Shown: positions 1 to 11,603 of the stretch, piece after piece
How positions within the stretch are numbered: the first letter of the stretch is position 1
Layout of the letters: every line of letters begins with the position of its first letter
Source: Adiantum capillus-veneris
Taxonomy: Eukaryota > Streptophyta > Polypodiopsida > Polypodiales > Pteridaceae
Direction: 5' to 3'
Assembly: GCA_014529385.2 (NCBI GenBank)
Contig: CM043969.1
Location: 68,289,676 to 68,353,675, forward strand
Length of the DNA: 64,000 nt
The notes under the pieces: model-generated
What the model was told of the DNA's origin: nothing
The model's input: only the letters and a program-made list of their open reading frames with translations
The model's database searches: none
Made by a program: the position numbers and the translations under genes

Positions 1-63
1 GCTGCACAACAACTCAAGTTAGCTCAAAAATTTCCAAGGGTCATTCTGAGGGGCAATCAGTTT

Positions 64-205
64 TCTCATTCCAAATTGGAGCTCTTGAGATCTTGGTTCG
101 TTGGCTTCACATAAAAAGCTCATTCAATAAGGAGTCTCATTCCAAACTGGAGCTCATGATATCATGGGTGGTTGGTTTCTTATAAAAATCTCATCCAATA
201 AGGAG
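64..205. repeat. Two tandem 71-bp repeat units
   Basis: Two head-to-tail copies of exactly 71 bp (64-134 and 135-205), both beginning TCTCATTCCAAA and ending CAATAAGGAG, with roughly a dozen substitutions between them. There is no coding potential. Together with the related blocks at about 280-420 and 6,655-6,830 they suggest a locally repeated, diverged sequence around the LINE. Confidence 0.85.
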
Positions 206-483
206 TATTCAGTGGTTGGCACATCACAATACAACACAAATGCTCACATATGCATGTTACAAGACATAGAAACATAAAGTCACCAATGAACACTCCCTCG
301 GCAAATAACCATCTAGATCCAGGCCATGAGCTGTTCAACGATTCCCTCATCACTCCTTCTTGCAAATAACATAAAAAGGGCCGGGCCATGAGACACGGGC
401 CATGAGACATAGAGGCCTTTTACAACCAAATGCCTCCTGCGTCGTTTGGAGGTGCTGAGAGTAACCACTGCTTAGACTTCTTC
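206..483. repeat. Diverged repeat block flanking the LINE 3' end
   Basis: Non-coding. Contains CACTCC..CAAATAACCATCTAG..GGCCATGAG and a second degenerate copy ending GGGCCATGAG. The same pattern recurs on the other side of the LINE at 6,655-6,830, so the LINE appears to have landed inside this repeat. Confidence 0.5.
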
Positions 484-627
484 TTTTTTTTTTTGAGAAA
501 AAGATCCTTCTATTAGTTACTGAAATTGCCCATAGGGCTACAACCACCTCTTCAAGAGAGGGCTACAACAACCATGGTGGGGAGACTCTCCCAATGAAAA
601 AAACAGCATATGTACAATGGGGCTAAA

Positions 628-3600
628 TCAAGAAGTGGGGGGAGGGAAAAGCCACACAGGTGGTCGGTAGTGCCATCGGAGTATACCCTGGACCATGGTG
701 TAGAAAGGCCCAGGACCCCAGAGTCGAAGGAAAGCCTCTCTGCGCTCCTGCATGCGGTCGGAGCTGCCTTGTAGTCTCTCAAGCTGTCCTCTGAGAGTGT
801 GGATCAGCTCTAGCCAAAAATCGCCAACAGTCTCTGCTAGTGGCACAAGGCGAGCCTCAAAGATGCGGAAGCAATGGGCCCGCCAGATGAACCAGAGTGT
901 TAGGCCACTGATGAGCTCCCAACACTCCTCTCTCTCACTGCACTACTCCTGTGGAGTAAGCTCTATGGCAAGCTGGAGTGTAGGTCGCCCCTCTTGCATC
1001 ACTGTCATCCTGCTGGTGGAAGATAGCTCAAACTGAAGTATCGGGCCCATGAGGGTGGACCAAGCCGCTACTCCCCAAGTGTACTGTTGAGCCGTGGAGA
1101 GAGTAGGAATCAGCCGCAGAACTCAAAGCCACACCTGCTGTGCCGAAGGAAAGTCCCAAAGACAGTGACGTTGACTCTCCACAAGATGGTCACAAGCTGC
1201 ACATGCGGCTGAGAGACCACTATGCAGTAGCCATCTCCCAACTGCTGTAGCTCTTTGTGCGACCAGTCCACTTAAACAAGGTGACTCGTCTTGGCTGTCT
1301 AGAGTCCCACAACCTCTCCTAGAAGGCTTCCAAGAACTCAGCTGTGATACCCTCCTCCTGCCAATGAGCTGATGCAGCGGGGCGGGCCTCTCTCTGTGCT
1401 GCTAGTATATGACATCCGAGTCGAACAATGTGTGCTAACCATGGGGTTCCAGATAAGGGGTTGCCGTAGGCGCTCCTCTGTGCAGTAGGCTGTCTCTGCT
1501 CCAGGCCTCGCCGCAAGAGCTCCCAAGATCGAAGCAAACTCACAGCGAAGCGGTCCTCCAGTCTCCTACTCAAACCAACTCTACGCATCTCTGTGAAGAT
1601 CCATTTGGTCGAAGGTCGCCAGGGGCCTCCAGCCTGAGGCACCCTAGCACGAAGCCGCTGTAGCAAGAACTCCTTCCAGGGCTCCTCACCTGGAAGAAGT
1701 CCTCTGACTATGAACTTCCCAAGAAGGGCTCTGCTCTACTTTGCTGGGTCAATGATCCGAAGCCCTCCCTATGAACAAGGAAGAGTGATGACCTGCCAAG
1801 CCACTCTGGTTCGGGCTATCTGAGTGGCACATCTGACCAAAGGATGTTCCTGATCAGCCTCTCTACCTGGATCATACAAGAACTCGAGAAGATCTAGCAA
1901 GAAGTGATGTACCACATAGTCGCCAACAACACCTGGTTGGCCACTACTACTCTACCAGCCAAAGAAAGTCGTGCTGAGCTCCAATGTAACAACTTCCTCC
2001 TGATAGACAGGAGGAGGGGAGTAATCTGCTACTCGGGAGACAAGTCCAAACCAACCTGACAGCCCAAGTACCAAACTGCAGTCTCTGAGGGAATCCACCT
2101 AAAACCCTCTCCTGTCATCCAATCGGGCACAGGAGCACTACCAACCGAGAAAGCCACTGTCTTTCTCCAGTTGATCAGTGCGCCCGATGCACAACAAAAG
2201 GTCTCCAGAGCGTGCTCACACTTGTGAAGGTTGGCCCCTTGGCCATCTAAGTACAAGGCCGAGTTGTCGGCAAACTCAACGTCTAGTAGCTCATCTCCCC
2301 GAATAGGAGTGCTAAGCCCCATAGACCAACCTGCTGCGACACCAAAAACCTGATCATCACCTCCGCATAGAACAGAAAGAGGAAGGGGGAAAGAGGACAA
2401 CCCTGTCTGACCAAACGTGTGAGCATGAAGCGATCACCTCTACCTCCTGCCAAAAGTACTTGACTGTGAGCCTGTTTGTACAAAGCTGACACCCCTCTGA
2501 TGCAAGCATCTGAGAATCCCATCCTGCGTAGAGTGCCCTCTATAAAGTCCCAGTCAACTCTGTCATATGCTAGGGCAGAAGCCTCCCAAAAAGTAAAGAT
2601 GTTGTCAAGGATACTGCGTTCCTTGACAAAACCTGTCTGACTCCCATGTATAAGGCTCTGTAGAAGTGGCTGAATCCTCAAACTCAGAGCCTTGGCAAGA
2701 ATTTTGTAGGCTGAGTTGAGGATGATGATGGGGCGCCACTGTCGAATCTCATCCAAGGAGCCAACCTCCTTGGGAATGAGGTAGATCAAGCCCTCACTCA
2801 TGCTGTCAAGAATCACTCCTGTGTGCAAAATGTACTGAAAATCACTACAAAGATCTGGGCCAAGCAGGTCCCAGTACTCTAAGAAAAAAATGGGAGTCAA
2901 CCCATCCTCACCTGGACAGCTACCACGGGGAAGCACCCTAAGAGCCGTGTGCAGCTCCTCAAGCTGAACTGGTAGCTCAAGCCTCTGACGCATCTCCTCA
3001 GTCACAAGACAAGGCATCTGTGCCCAAACCTGCTCCCTGCATGCATCCTGACGCTCTGACTGAGGCTCTGCAGATAGTAAATCATGGTAAAAGTCAGTAG
3101 CAACTGCACTCATATCCTCGGGCTCAGAAGCAGCTGACCCGTCGGGCCTCCGCAACTGACTGACCTTGGCATGTGAATGCCGAGGTCCCACTACCTCAAA
3201 GAAAGCACCAATCACTCTGTCGCCCACCTGTGTCCACTGAGATGCGTGTCGATGGAAAGCAGAGTCATGTCGCCTCTCCTCTGTGCTAACAAGCTCCTCG
3301 CGAGCCTGTTGGCTGCTCCTCTAACCAAGGATTGTCTAGATGCTGCTCCTGCATCCTCTATAATGAAGCAATGCCCCATCTGAGATGCTGCTCCTCCTCT
3401 CTCGCTGCAGCCCAGCGAGCCAAAGACTCCTGGAGAAAGAAACGGCTAATCTGAGCTAGTCCTGAGGCCACTCTGTTAGCAGGAGAATCCTGCCTGTCCA
3501 AGCTCTCTGTCCAGAGAGCCTCTACTTGCTCTCTGATTGTAGAGTCCAGCAAGACCCTCTCTGGGATGCGAAGCATCATGCTCCCTTTCCTCTACCTGTC

Positions 3601-4358
3601 TGCCACTGTGAGGATCACTGGTGCATGGTCTGAGAAGAAAGTCCTGCCAGAATGCCAATTGTCCCTCCCAAGTCACTGAAGTGGTCACTAGTGTAGAAGA
3701 GCTCTATCCGCGATAAATTCACTCCTCCCACTCTGCGATCCAAAAGAGAGAAAGCAAGGCTATTTGGGGGCCTCACAAAACTAGAGTGCTTCCAAACATC
3801 CGAGACCCTCAGAGTCATACAAAACCTCTCCCAAGCTGCTAGCTCAACTCCATGCACAATAGAATGGCTACCACCAATCCTGTCAGAAGGGTTCTACAAC
3901 ATGTTGAAGTTCCCCCCTATGCACCTGTGTTCTGCCTGCGACAGAGACTCAACTATCTGTGACCAAAACTCTGCTCGAGCACTCTCCACATTGGGCGCAT
4001 AGATGTTCAGGAAACCCACAAGGCAACCCTGAACCTACATAGTAAACCACTGATCCTTGCCTGGCATAATAATCCCTCTGCCCACAATGGCCTGCTGCAA
4101 AGAGTCTACAATCGGCATACATACCCCAACCTGGATGCCTCCAGGTCCAAAAGCAGCTGACCAAAAAGTATCATATCGTCAACGCAAGAGCTAACCACAA
4201 CGTCTAATGCAGCTCTCACACAGATGGTGCTCCTGAAGCATAAGGAGATCAATCTCTCCTCCCACAAGGCATCACTGAAGCTTCTGACGTAGTCGGCCCT
4301 GCTGACGCTGAAACTAGGGCCTACCAAGTCCCTGCACGTTCCATGAGATGATCCTCAT
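628..4358 (-). pseudogene. LINE ORF2: endonuclease-reverse transcriptase, frameshifted
   Basis: The start ATG at 4,358 opens with MRIISWNVQGLGR, the hallmark N-terminus of APE-type LINE endonucleases. The endonuclease part (about 3,360-4,358) is spread over several frames. A long RT segment at 2,283-3,227 holds the palm and fingers, including the GQGCPLSP-type motif as VRQGCPLSPFLF. It then continues in another frame at 2,029-2,400, where the catalytic FADD reads FADN near 2,266, a substitution that should inactivate it. Downstream, at about 1,130-1,204, C-x2-C..E-x3-H..C matches the zf-RVT motif. Known role: target-primed reverse transcription in the nucleus. At least five frameshifts; certainly a pseudogene. 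Confidence 0.85.
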
Positions 4359-6250
4359 GGGGAGCGAGAGAGAACAGATGTTGCCGCATCAGCTAAACGG
4401 GCTATCTTCGAGGGTGGCTTGGATGGGGAGTAATCCGCATCCAAGCGTCCTCTAGATAGGCGTGACTGCAACAAGTGCCTGGCCCAAGCCCAAGCAGAGT
4501 GAGCCGTACGTAAAGCAACCTCCTCTATCCAGGAGTCCTCATGAATGTACATAGCATGGCAAGCACTTTGTATCGCCAAAGAAGTAAACCACAATGTGTC
4601 TACATCCTGCTGTATCTGGAGGTGTCACCGCAAACTTGGCCGATGGCCACAAAGTCTGAAGCCTGTCTGTAACTCCTAGTTCTCCCATGTGGCGAGAGAA
4701 ATCTAGGACCTGTGTGTGCAACCATCTCAGCACTGAGTCGAGAGTCCACTAATTATGGTCCCTGCCGCAAAGGGAAAAGGAGAAGCCAACTGCTGAGTCC
4801 AAGGTCTCTGTCCCCCTAGCTGCAAGGAACATAACATGGACCCTGAAGCAGGCGCTCTTGCGCTGAAGATGAGTGGGACTAAGCGGTCTGCCAAAGCTGT
4901 GGAATGTCCCTCATGGTCTGCTGAGGGGTCACCAAGAAGTGAGGAGAGTCGTAGTCGAAGAAGTCCCATCGACGTCGGATGTCGATGCTCGTCAGACCAT
5001 GAGGGGGTAGCTGCTGGGGATACTTCTGTACCTGTAGAGGGGGTCGCAAGAAAGGTTGTCCCTCTCTTGCCAAGCGACTTGTGGCAAAGGCGATGCCAAG
5101 AGATCTCCTAGCAGCCGGAGAAGGCCCTACCCCCTGGGTCGACTGTGGAGCTGAAGTGGGAGGGGGGGAGTAGGAGCAGGGGAGAGAGGTGGAGAAGAGG
5201 GGCGGGGGGGACGATGATGAGGAGGGGGGGAACTCTGGGGGGGAGGAGCTGTTGAGGGTGAAGCTGAGGTGGGGGCTGGAGCAAGGACCTCATCCTGCTC
5301 AAAAGGACCGAACCGGTTCCCCATGGGAACCCACTACTGCTGGGTAGGCGCCTGAGGACCACTCTGAGTGCCAGGCTATCGTTGTGTCCCCTCTTGTTGT
5401 TGACCACGAACCTTTTTCCATCCCTCCTCCGTTGGAGACCCAGGCTCAGAGGGTGCCTCTGTATGTGTGCGTTGTGTCTCTGTCTGTGGCTTTTGCCAGC
5501 CCTTGCAGGCTGGGGCTGAGTCCGTGGTGTAGGTCGAGGCCTCTTCCGTGGACAGGCCTTCGCAATATGGCCCATCTGTCGACAAATGAAGCACTGGTTC
5601 GGGAGGCCCGAATACTCCACACTCTGTCTAAACCAACCCCCACTCACCCGAGGCAAAAGAATGAACTTCGGAAGTGTGTGAGTGTCCCTAACCAAAACGC
5701 GAACTGAGGGAATGCCAGCCGCCTTGGCAGCTACTGAGGCTGCCGTGCGAGGTGTCTCCAAGACAGTCCCAATGGCTGAGCCTATCCTAGACAAAAGTGG
5801 TGAGTACTTCCTCCGCAAACCTGGAAAGCAGACGGAGATGGGGATGTCTACCTCCTCTACCAAAACATCCGAAGTAGGGTCGAAACCATGTCTCCACTAT
5901 CGAAAGCGCGCTCGTGCTGCTCGGATGGTCAATGGACTCATGGCAATGACCTTGGACGCCATCTCAGAGGTCTCAAACTCAATCTGATAGTAACCTCGTC
6001 CGAGTATCTGTACGTCCAAGATCTTGCCCACCTCTGCGAGAAGGCAGGTCTGGAGAAGGTCACGCAGCTCTCCTCTGCTAGGTCGGGTGATGAGAATCTT
6101 GCAGGTGACAGAAGTCGCCTGCAAGCGCTCTACCTCTGCGGCTAGGCTCGCTTGCTCTATCGGTGAAAGAGCAAGTCGAATGGTAGGCTCAGCGGGGTTG
6201 GGCGAGGGGGCTTCGGACGAGTCCCTCTGTGGTGGAGCTGGAGCCTCCAT
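4355..6250 (-). pseudogene. LINE ORF1: DUF4283/zinc-knuckle RNA-binding protein, broken
   Basis: Starts at ATG 6,250. The first 117 residues contain an RRM-like DUF4283 segment ending FETSEMASKVIAMS. A single in-frame TAG (5,897-5,899) interrupts it, and the same frame then continues with PISVCFPGLRRKYSPLLSRIG and a CCHC knuckle, CFICRQMGHIAKAC, at about 5,550-5,590. A proline-rich region follows (about 5,120-5,330), where the frame shifts, and traces of coding continue in shifting frames to a TGA at 4,357-4,355. That stop overlaps the ORF2 start as ATGA. The family binds its own RNA as a chaperone. The C-terminal half is poorly defined. Confidence 0.75.
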
Positions 6251-6654
6251 CTGTGTCTACTACTATGGCGAAGAAGCGGACGGAGAAAAAACTCTGCAAC
6301 CGAGTGCCCCAAGCACTGTCCAAAGAACAATGCTGCCAGAGCAATTGCAGGAAATTTTGGGAAAGAGGAAGGCGGGGGGGGGGGGGAAGTTGATAAGGGG
6401 GGCAGGGGGGCGGTGGCTCAAGAGGCAGCGGGTGGGGGGTGGAGGCGCGAGAGGGGAGCGGCGGGGGGTACAACGCGCAGTAGGGAGGGGGGCGGGCTGG
6501 GCTGCCGCGCATGAGGACAGGCCCAGAGGGAGGGGGCAGCGATGGCGTGGGGGGGGGGGAGTTAGCAGTAGCGAGCGCGCGAACCCAGAGTCCTCCGAGG
6601 AAAGCCGCACCTACTTCCCAATTCTTAGTCTCCTTGGCACTACTAAAACTTCTT
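6251..6654 (-). other. G-rich 5' leader of the LINE
   Basis: About 400 bp with long G runs on the plus strand (C runs on the LINE sense strand), e.g. around 6,375-6,390 and 6,548-6,560. Open frames here are proline-rich by base composition only. It most likely represents the LINE 5' UTR/internal promoter region. Confidence 0.5.
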
Positions 6655-6830
6655 AATACTCCCCACGTAAAGAACCATCTAGGTGTGAGCCATGAGTAGC
6701 AACTACAATACTCCCCCGTAAATAGCCACAAGGGTCTCGACCATGAGTAAAAAAAACAACACTTTTCAAGCATTCAATACTCCCCCCACAAATAACCACA
6801 AGGGTCTGAGCCATGAGTATGTGCAAGCAT
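6655..6830. repeat. Three diverged tandem repeats beginning AATACTCCCC
   Basis: Copies start at 6,655, 6,707 and 6,776. Each reads AATACTCCCC..TAAAT/AAGA.CCA..GGGTCT..CCATGAG. They resemble the block at about 280-420 on the far side of the LINE. Confidence 0.65.
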
Positions 6831-7012
6831 TCTCAAACATCATTTCTCACTACTCCACCTGGGAGTAAATTACCAATCATTGAAACAAGTATTAAAACTG
6901 GAGCCAAACAATTGAAATCAACACCAAGATAGGTTCAAAAGCAGATACTATCCATTTCAAACAAATTTCAAACTGGATCACCAAAAAAAAATTCAAACTA
7001 AGTTCAAATGCG

Positions 7013-8187
7013 GGAAAAGGACCATATAGAGTATGTGAGATCACTCCACAAGGAACCATTCGTGTGGAGACTCTTGATGGAGTTGAAACCATTGGATTCC
7101 TCAATGGGAGCAAATTTAAAAGATACTATGATCCTTTAAGCCAAGAGGAGCTACGTGCCATCCATAAAAAAAAGGCAGCTAAGGCACAAATAGAATTGAA
7201 GAAGATACAAGCTTAAGCTGAGGCTAAGGAGCGACAATAACGCATAAGACAAAAACGAGAGGCTAACCTTGGAGTCACACCTGCATTCCACGTTGAAACC
7301 GATGAGGATTGGTTGGACTCTGACACACCTCTACGATACTCTATTGAGCTAAACAGCACCTATGGAAAAGTGCTATATAACGCCTTATTGGACACGGGTG
7401 CTAAATATAATCTGTTATCATATGGGTATGGTGTCAGTTAGGGAAGCCACCTCTATCTAAGAGTATTATCCAAGTCAAGGGTGTCAACAAGAAAAAAACT
7501 TTGGTTTTTGGAATCTCGCACACTTCTGTCAGTTATGACAATGGGGTTGTAGCTCAAGACTTTTTGGTCATGCCTGTTGGAACTATGGTGGGTAATATAA
7601 ATCTAGGATGCACGTGGATGATAGCCACCAAATGCACTATTGATTGGGGGACAGAGGGTGTCACAACACAAAAACCAACTCTTAGCCCTGCCATGCAAGC
7701 CATAGTCTCTGAGATATTTCCTTTTAAGGAAATAAAACCCAAAACATTGCATGTCCAAGAGGTTGAACCATATGTCCCCATAGCTCAACTCACTAGAGCT
7801 TCAACTGATGTAGTTGAAATAAAGTTTGAGACACACAAGACCCATCCCAATATAACAAAGAAAACATACAAGTGGGTCCCTAAAGATTCTTTAGCGACCA
7901 TAGCCAGTGCTAAAAGGCAGGAGCCTGGTAAGAGACGTCCCATTCGCCCCAAGAAATGTAAAGAAACGTTGCATTGGATTCCTAAAAAACTATTGGAAGC
8001 CCAAGGCTACTACGAAGAAAATGATCAAATTTGGGTGCCAAAATGTAAATTATGCTCTTACTTGTCACCGGGCCCATGTGAGCTTAATCCTGTGGCTCCA
8101 AAACAAATTGAAGATCTCAAAAAGAAAAAAATCATGGAATGCTATACACCTGCTCTAGAGCTAGTTTGGGTACCAAAGAAAGAATGA
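7013..8187 (+). pseudogene. Gypsy-like 3' ORF: integrase-tail segment joined to retropepsin-like domain
   Basis: One frame from 7,013 reads GKGPYRVCEITPQG..NGSKFKRYYDP, which looks like the C-terminal end of a Ty3/gypsy integrase. It then passes through a Lys/Glu/Gln-rich coiled-coil-like stretch with two in-frame stops (TAA) and reaches LLDTGAKYNLL at about 7,385-7,418, a retroviral-type aspartic protease active site. A stop and a +1 shift near 7,435-7,445 lead into the frame used to 8,187, which has the flap-side motif NINLGCTWM. The C-terminal part carries four W-[VI]-P-K repeats (KWVPK, HWIPK, IWVPK, VWVPK). It lies directly upstream of a polypurine tract, in the position where env-like ORFs sit in LTR elements. 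The function of the second protease-like domain is unknown. Confidence 0.6.
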
Positions 8188-8529
8188 TTTGTTCCACCTA
8201 GCTCAAGAACAGGGAAATCAAATGAAGCTTCTTGCTCTTCAATTAGTTCCTATACGGAAATAGAAGCTTTGACACAACCTCCACCTACCATTGTACATAT
8301 CCATACAAGCAAGAAAGAGTTTGCACCTCCTGTTGTAAGTTCACCACCTACAACAATGTTGCAAATAAAATCATGGGAGAGTATCTTACCACCCTTGCAA
8401 CGAGATGAAACGTATAGGGCGATCGAAAACTATTGGTTAAAGCCTTCACCCATAACAACTTGGAACAATTTGTTTCAAAAGGTGACGACATCATTCCAAA
8501 ACATATGATCTACCCAAGGAAGGGGGGAG
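8188..8529 (+). other. 3' non-coding region ending in a polypurine tract
   Basis: An open frame at 8,269-8,508 of unclear significance lies here. The end of the stretch, CCAAGGAAGGGGGGAG at about 8,514-8,529, is a good polypurine tract (plus-strand primer) immediately before a TG dinucleotide that would start a 3' LTR. Confidence 0.55.
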
Positions 8530-8745
8530 TGTTTGCTGAGATCCATCATTCACTTGCTTCCCTCTCAACCTTCCTCCCTGACCTCTTAATCTCCAATCTT
8601 AGGGAATGTATATATAAAGCCTTATACTCACAAAAACAAGATAAAAAAGTAAAAGAGCAAGAGCCATAACACAAAATCATAAAAACACATTATGCACAAG
8701 AACACGACCCTTATAATATTTGCACTCTAACCATCATCTATTTGC
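8530..8745 (+). mobile_element. Start of a 3' LTR (end not defined)
   Basis: Begins TGTTTGCTGAGATCC right after the polypurine tract and contains a TATA-like TATATATAAAG at about 8,609, followed by an A-rich leader. No second copy is in the window, so the right end cannot be set; the end given is a guess. Confidence 0.45.
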
Positions 8746-9205
8746 GTGTACAGATTTGGCTAGTACGCTAGAGTCATCCACTCATGCCTTGGGTGAGAGG
8801 TACCCTCGTTACTTTTCACAAATGTTTCACATGGTCTTTCTGGTGCTTGCATGTGAATGGGATTTGGTGGGTACGCTAGCATGTGAGAGGAATTTCGAGG
8901 AGTTAGAACGGCTGATATGTCTCTTGACCACGACTAATCCATACTTAGTAGAGAGCGTTTCTCCCATTGCACAAGCCTACCCTTTTGACCAAGATGACTA
9001 TAGGCGTCTAGTGACCTTCTTAGTAAACATGGGTACCTATGATGAAGAAGAAGATTTACATGACTACATGGATGGCACATATGGTCTCATGGATGATGAC
9101 TTTGTTTATCTCGATGACGAGGATAGGGGTTTAGCCTTAGGGTTTCCCCCAAATATCTACAATATCCTATTCCCTTTACTCTCTAAGGGGAGTGCAAATA
9201 ATTAG
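8720..9205 (+). CDS. Hypothetical 161-residue acidic ORF
   Basis: An uninterrupted ATG-to-stop ORF of 161 codons. The second half is strikingly acidic and aromatic (YDEEEDLHDYMDGTYG..DDDFVYLDDED) and the first half is hydrophobic and cysteine-containing. I recognise no family. It starts inside or just after the putative LTR of the preceding element and could be part of that element or a remnant of a host gene. No intron or clear promoter of its own is visible. Confidence 0.3.
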   Translation: MHSNHHLFACTDLASTLESSTHALGERYPRYFSQMFHMVFLVLACEWDLVGTLACERNFEELERLICLLTTTNPYLVESVSPIAQAYPFDQDDYRRLVTFLVNMGTYDEEEDLHDYMDGTYGLMDDDFVYLDDEDRGLALGFPPNIYNILFPLLSKGSANN

Positions 9206-10521
9206 GTTAGGGTTCCTTATGTTTTTTTAAATTGTTTTCAATAAGTGTTGGTACCTTTTCCCACTGATGTGCCTCCTAGAGGTATTCTTTGTGTTTCCTA
9301 GTGTGTACACGAACGTGTTGATGTTGTTAGGATTTGGACCTTCATGGAATCTTTATCTCGTTCATACTTCAAATCAAGCACGACCATCAGCACAAATAGG
9401 TGTTTCTTGTCCATTAGCATTGCCCCTTATCTTTTTTGCATCCATGTTTGTCTGCTTTAATTGTGATTGGTAGCATAATATTCAGTGCCTTTGTTTAGTA
9501 TCAAACATTAAATTCAATGTAATTTTTGTCATAATCACTTGTCTAGGTTTAGAAATCAAGCAGTCCGACTAAACTAGTTTGACCAAGCTAGGCGCTAGAG
9601 ATCTTCTCTTAATACCATGGGGAATGCCTTCCTAATAATTAATGGTTACTTAGGTTCTTAATCCGATTTAGGCAGCATTGTGTGAAATGTACTAGGGCTT
9701 TCTGTTGGGCTTAGTCCCTATTGACCTTTAGCTTAAGTATTATAAAGGGAGTTTACTAGTGTGATGAGCCTGGGGAGGGTAACAATGTTATATGACCCCC
9801 TAAATTTACAAAATTAAAATGCTGAAAATGAACAAACAAAAAATCAAAGTGCCACGATGTAAAATCTTAAGCTGGAAGAGAAATCTCAGCTTGATTTGGT
9901 ACTTCACTCACATGTATTGCCTATGGTACTAGAGCCCTAGAGGTTCCCAGTGTGGGCGCTTTTCCTTGAAAAGAAAAAAACCTAAGGCATACAAAATAAG
10001 CACACACATCAAAATTGAATCACTGTGAAAAGACTTTGGGGGGTCAAAGAAAAGGTAATCAGTAAGGAGATGATTTCACGAGAAATTCCTTTTATCATAG
10101 ATTAACTACAAGGTCTTCTAGGTATAGCCTCTAGTCAGCCCTCGAACATGAAATACTTGGCTCTCGTGATTAAACAACTTAATTGACTATAGATAATTAA
10201 GAAGCTTACCCATGTTATTAATAGTCGATCTTTAGTGCCTTTCGACTGTAAAATTAGTGAACCCGGACTTGTTTAATTTTTTATCTTTACACGTATTTAT
10301 GCGTTTGATTATATTGCAATCTGTTACCAATCACGTTGTCTGCCTACAACTGCATATGCTTTTTAATTGCTTATGAGAATGCAATTACTGTGCCAATGTT
10401 GTTTGATTTTGTAGTAACTGAAGGAGGCTAAGGACAGTCATCTCAAAATCTCTTCCACCTCGAGGAACGAGCTTCAACTCAATAGCTTCCAAGGACGGAA
10501 TCTACATCAGGAAGGGGGGCA
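9206..10521. other. No gene recognised; AT-rich retroelement-like debris
   Basis: Only short open frames. The last 100 bp (about 10,420-10,521) read like the end of an LTR-element internal region and finish in a polypurine tract, AGGAAGGGGGG, immediately before the LTR at 10,522. Confidence 0.5.
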
Positions 10522-10845
10522 TGTTAACCCTCATGCACATTTCTGTCACCTACGACGGACATTGTATTATTTATTTGGTAGAGTCAGGTACCGGGCTTGT
10601 CGGTCCAATAGAAAAAGGGTAAGAGTGATCGCCGATGAGAGGTGCACTCTAACTGGAACATTCAAGGGATTAGTTGGCTAAGCATGGGCGCCCAAGTGCC
10701 AATGGGGCAAGCTCATATAAAAGTCAACTAAACCTAAAATTCACTCATTCTCTCGTTTGTGCAATTGAAGAGTGCTCTTGCTCCATCTCCATCTTCTTCT
10801 TCTTCATCTCCTTGTGTGTATGTGTGTGTGTGTGTGTGTATGCGT

Positions 10846-10879
<34 letters not shown>

Positions 10880-11127
10880 AATATAGAGTGCGATCGAGCA
10901 TTGCGGCAGCATGACGGCGGTGAGGGGGTTGAGCGCGGCGTAGCGGCGTCTCCCTCTTCTTCACGGTGAGGAATCCTCCATGACAGGAAGCGTAGAGCGG
11001 TGAGTGACACACCAATGCCATCTTTGAGCTTACTAGTTTAGGCTTGTTGTGTGCTTGGAGCCATTTGTGGCTCACACACACTGTATTAGCAAGTTCCTTA
11101 CATCGACACGTGTGACATACACACACA
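10522..11127 (+). mobile_element. LTR (3' LTR, plus orientation), about 606 bp
   Basis: Starts TGTTAACCCTCATGCAC directly after a polypurine tract and ends about ..CATACACACACA. It is a close copy, in the opposite orientation, of 24,285-24,859, which defines both ends. It contains a (TG)n/(GA)n microsatellite (10,813-10,879), a TATA-like CATATAAAAG at about 10,713 and a GC-rich part downstream. The preceding internal region is almost entirely missing or unrecognised. Confidence 0.75.
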
Positions 11128-11541
11128 AGTTTTCAGCCCATCACCGTCTTTGGCGACAGCAGATCAGCCCATAGCCTCCTCCTCATTGTCGTAGTTGTAC
11201 CAAGCATCTCCAATAGTACCCATTATTAGCACCTTAGCATCACCGCCTAGCTTAGTGTGGGGATCATTGGGACCTACGTGTCCTTAGCACCCAAGTACCT
11301 TCAATATCCAAAGTACCCCACAGTACCAAGTACCAAGAACCAATAGTACCCCTCAACATCCACCACAATACCCCTCAGCTTCTCAATAAGACCCAGCACC
11401 AGTAGCATCAAGTACCCATTAGCATCTCAACGTCTCAACATCTAGTTATTGTATCAGCATTATGCAAGTAATAAAGCAAGTACTTGCTCTGGCAATAGAG
11501 CAAGGGGGCCCTTGACGGTGGTTGGGACCCGACATGCCGTG

Positions 11542-11603
<62 letters not shown>

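Larger units (their letters stand above)
484..6640 (-). mobile_element. LINE (non-LTR) retrotransposon, decayed
   Basis: A minus-strand non-LTR element with two overlapping ORFs: ORF1 carries a DUF4283-like domain and a zinc knuckle; ORF2 carries endonuclease, reverse transcriptase and a C-terminal zf-RVT motif. The 3' end is marked by an oligo(A) tail on the minus strand (oligo(T) at about 484-494). The 5' boundary is uncertain and lies near 6,600-6,650, past a very G-rich leader. There is no LTR. The many frameshifts and stops in both ORFs make this copy inactive. I could not find an exact target-site duplication. Confidence 0.85.

Noticed and set aside
484-6660. A LINE target-site duplication (CTTAGACTTCTTC versus CTTAGTCTCCTTGG)
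   Set aside because: Matches are imperfect and the 5' end is not exactly known, so it cannot be claimed.
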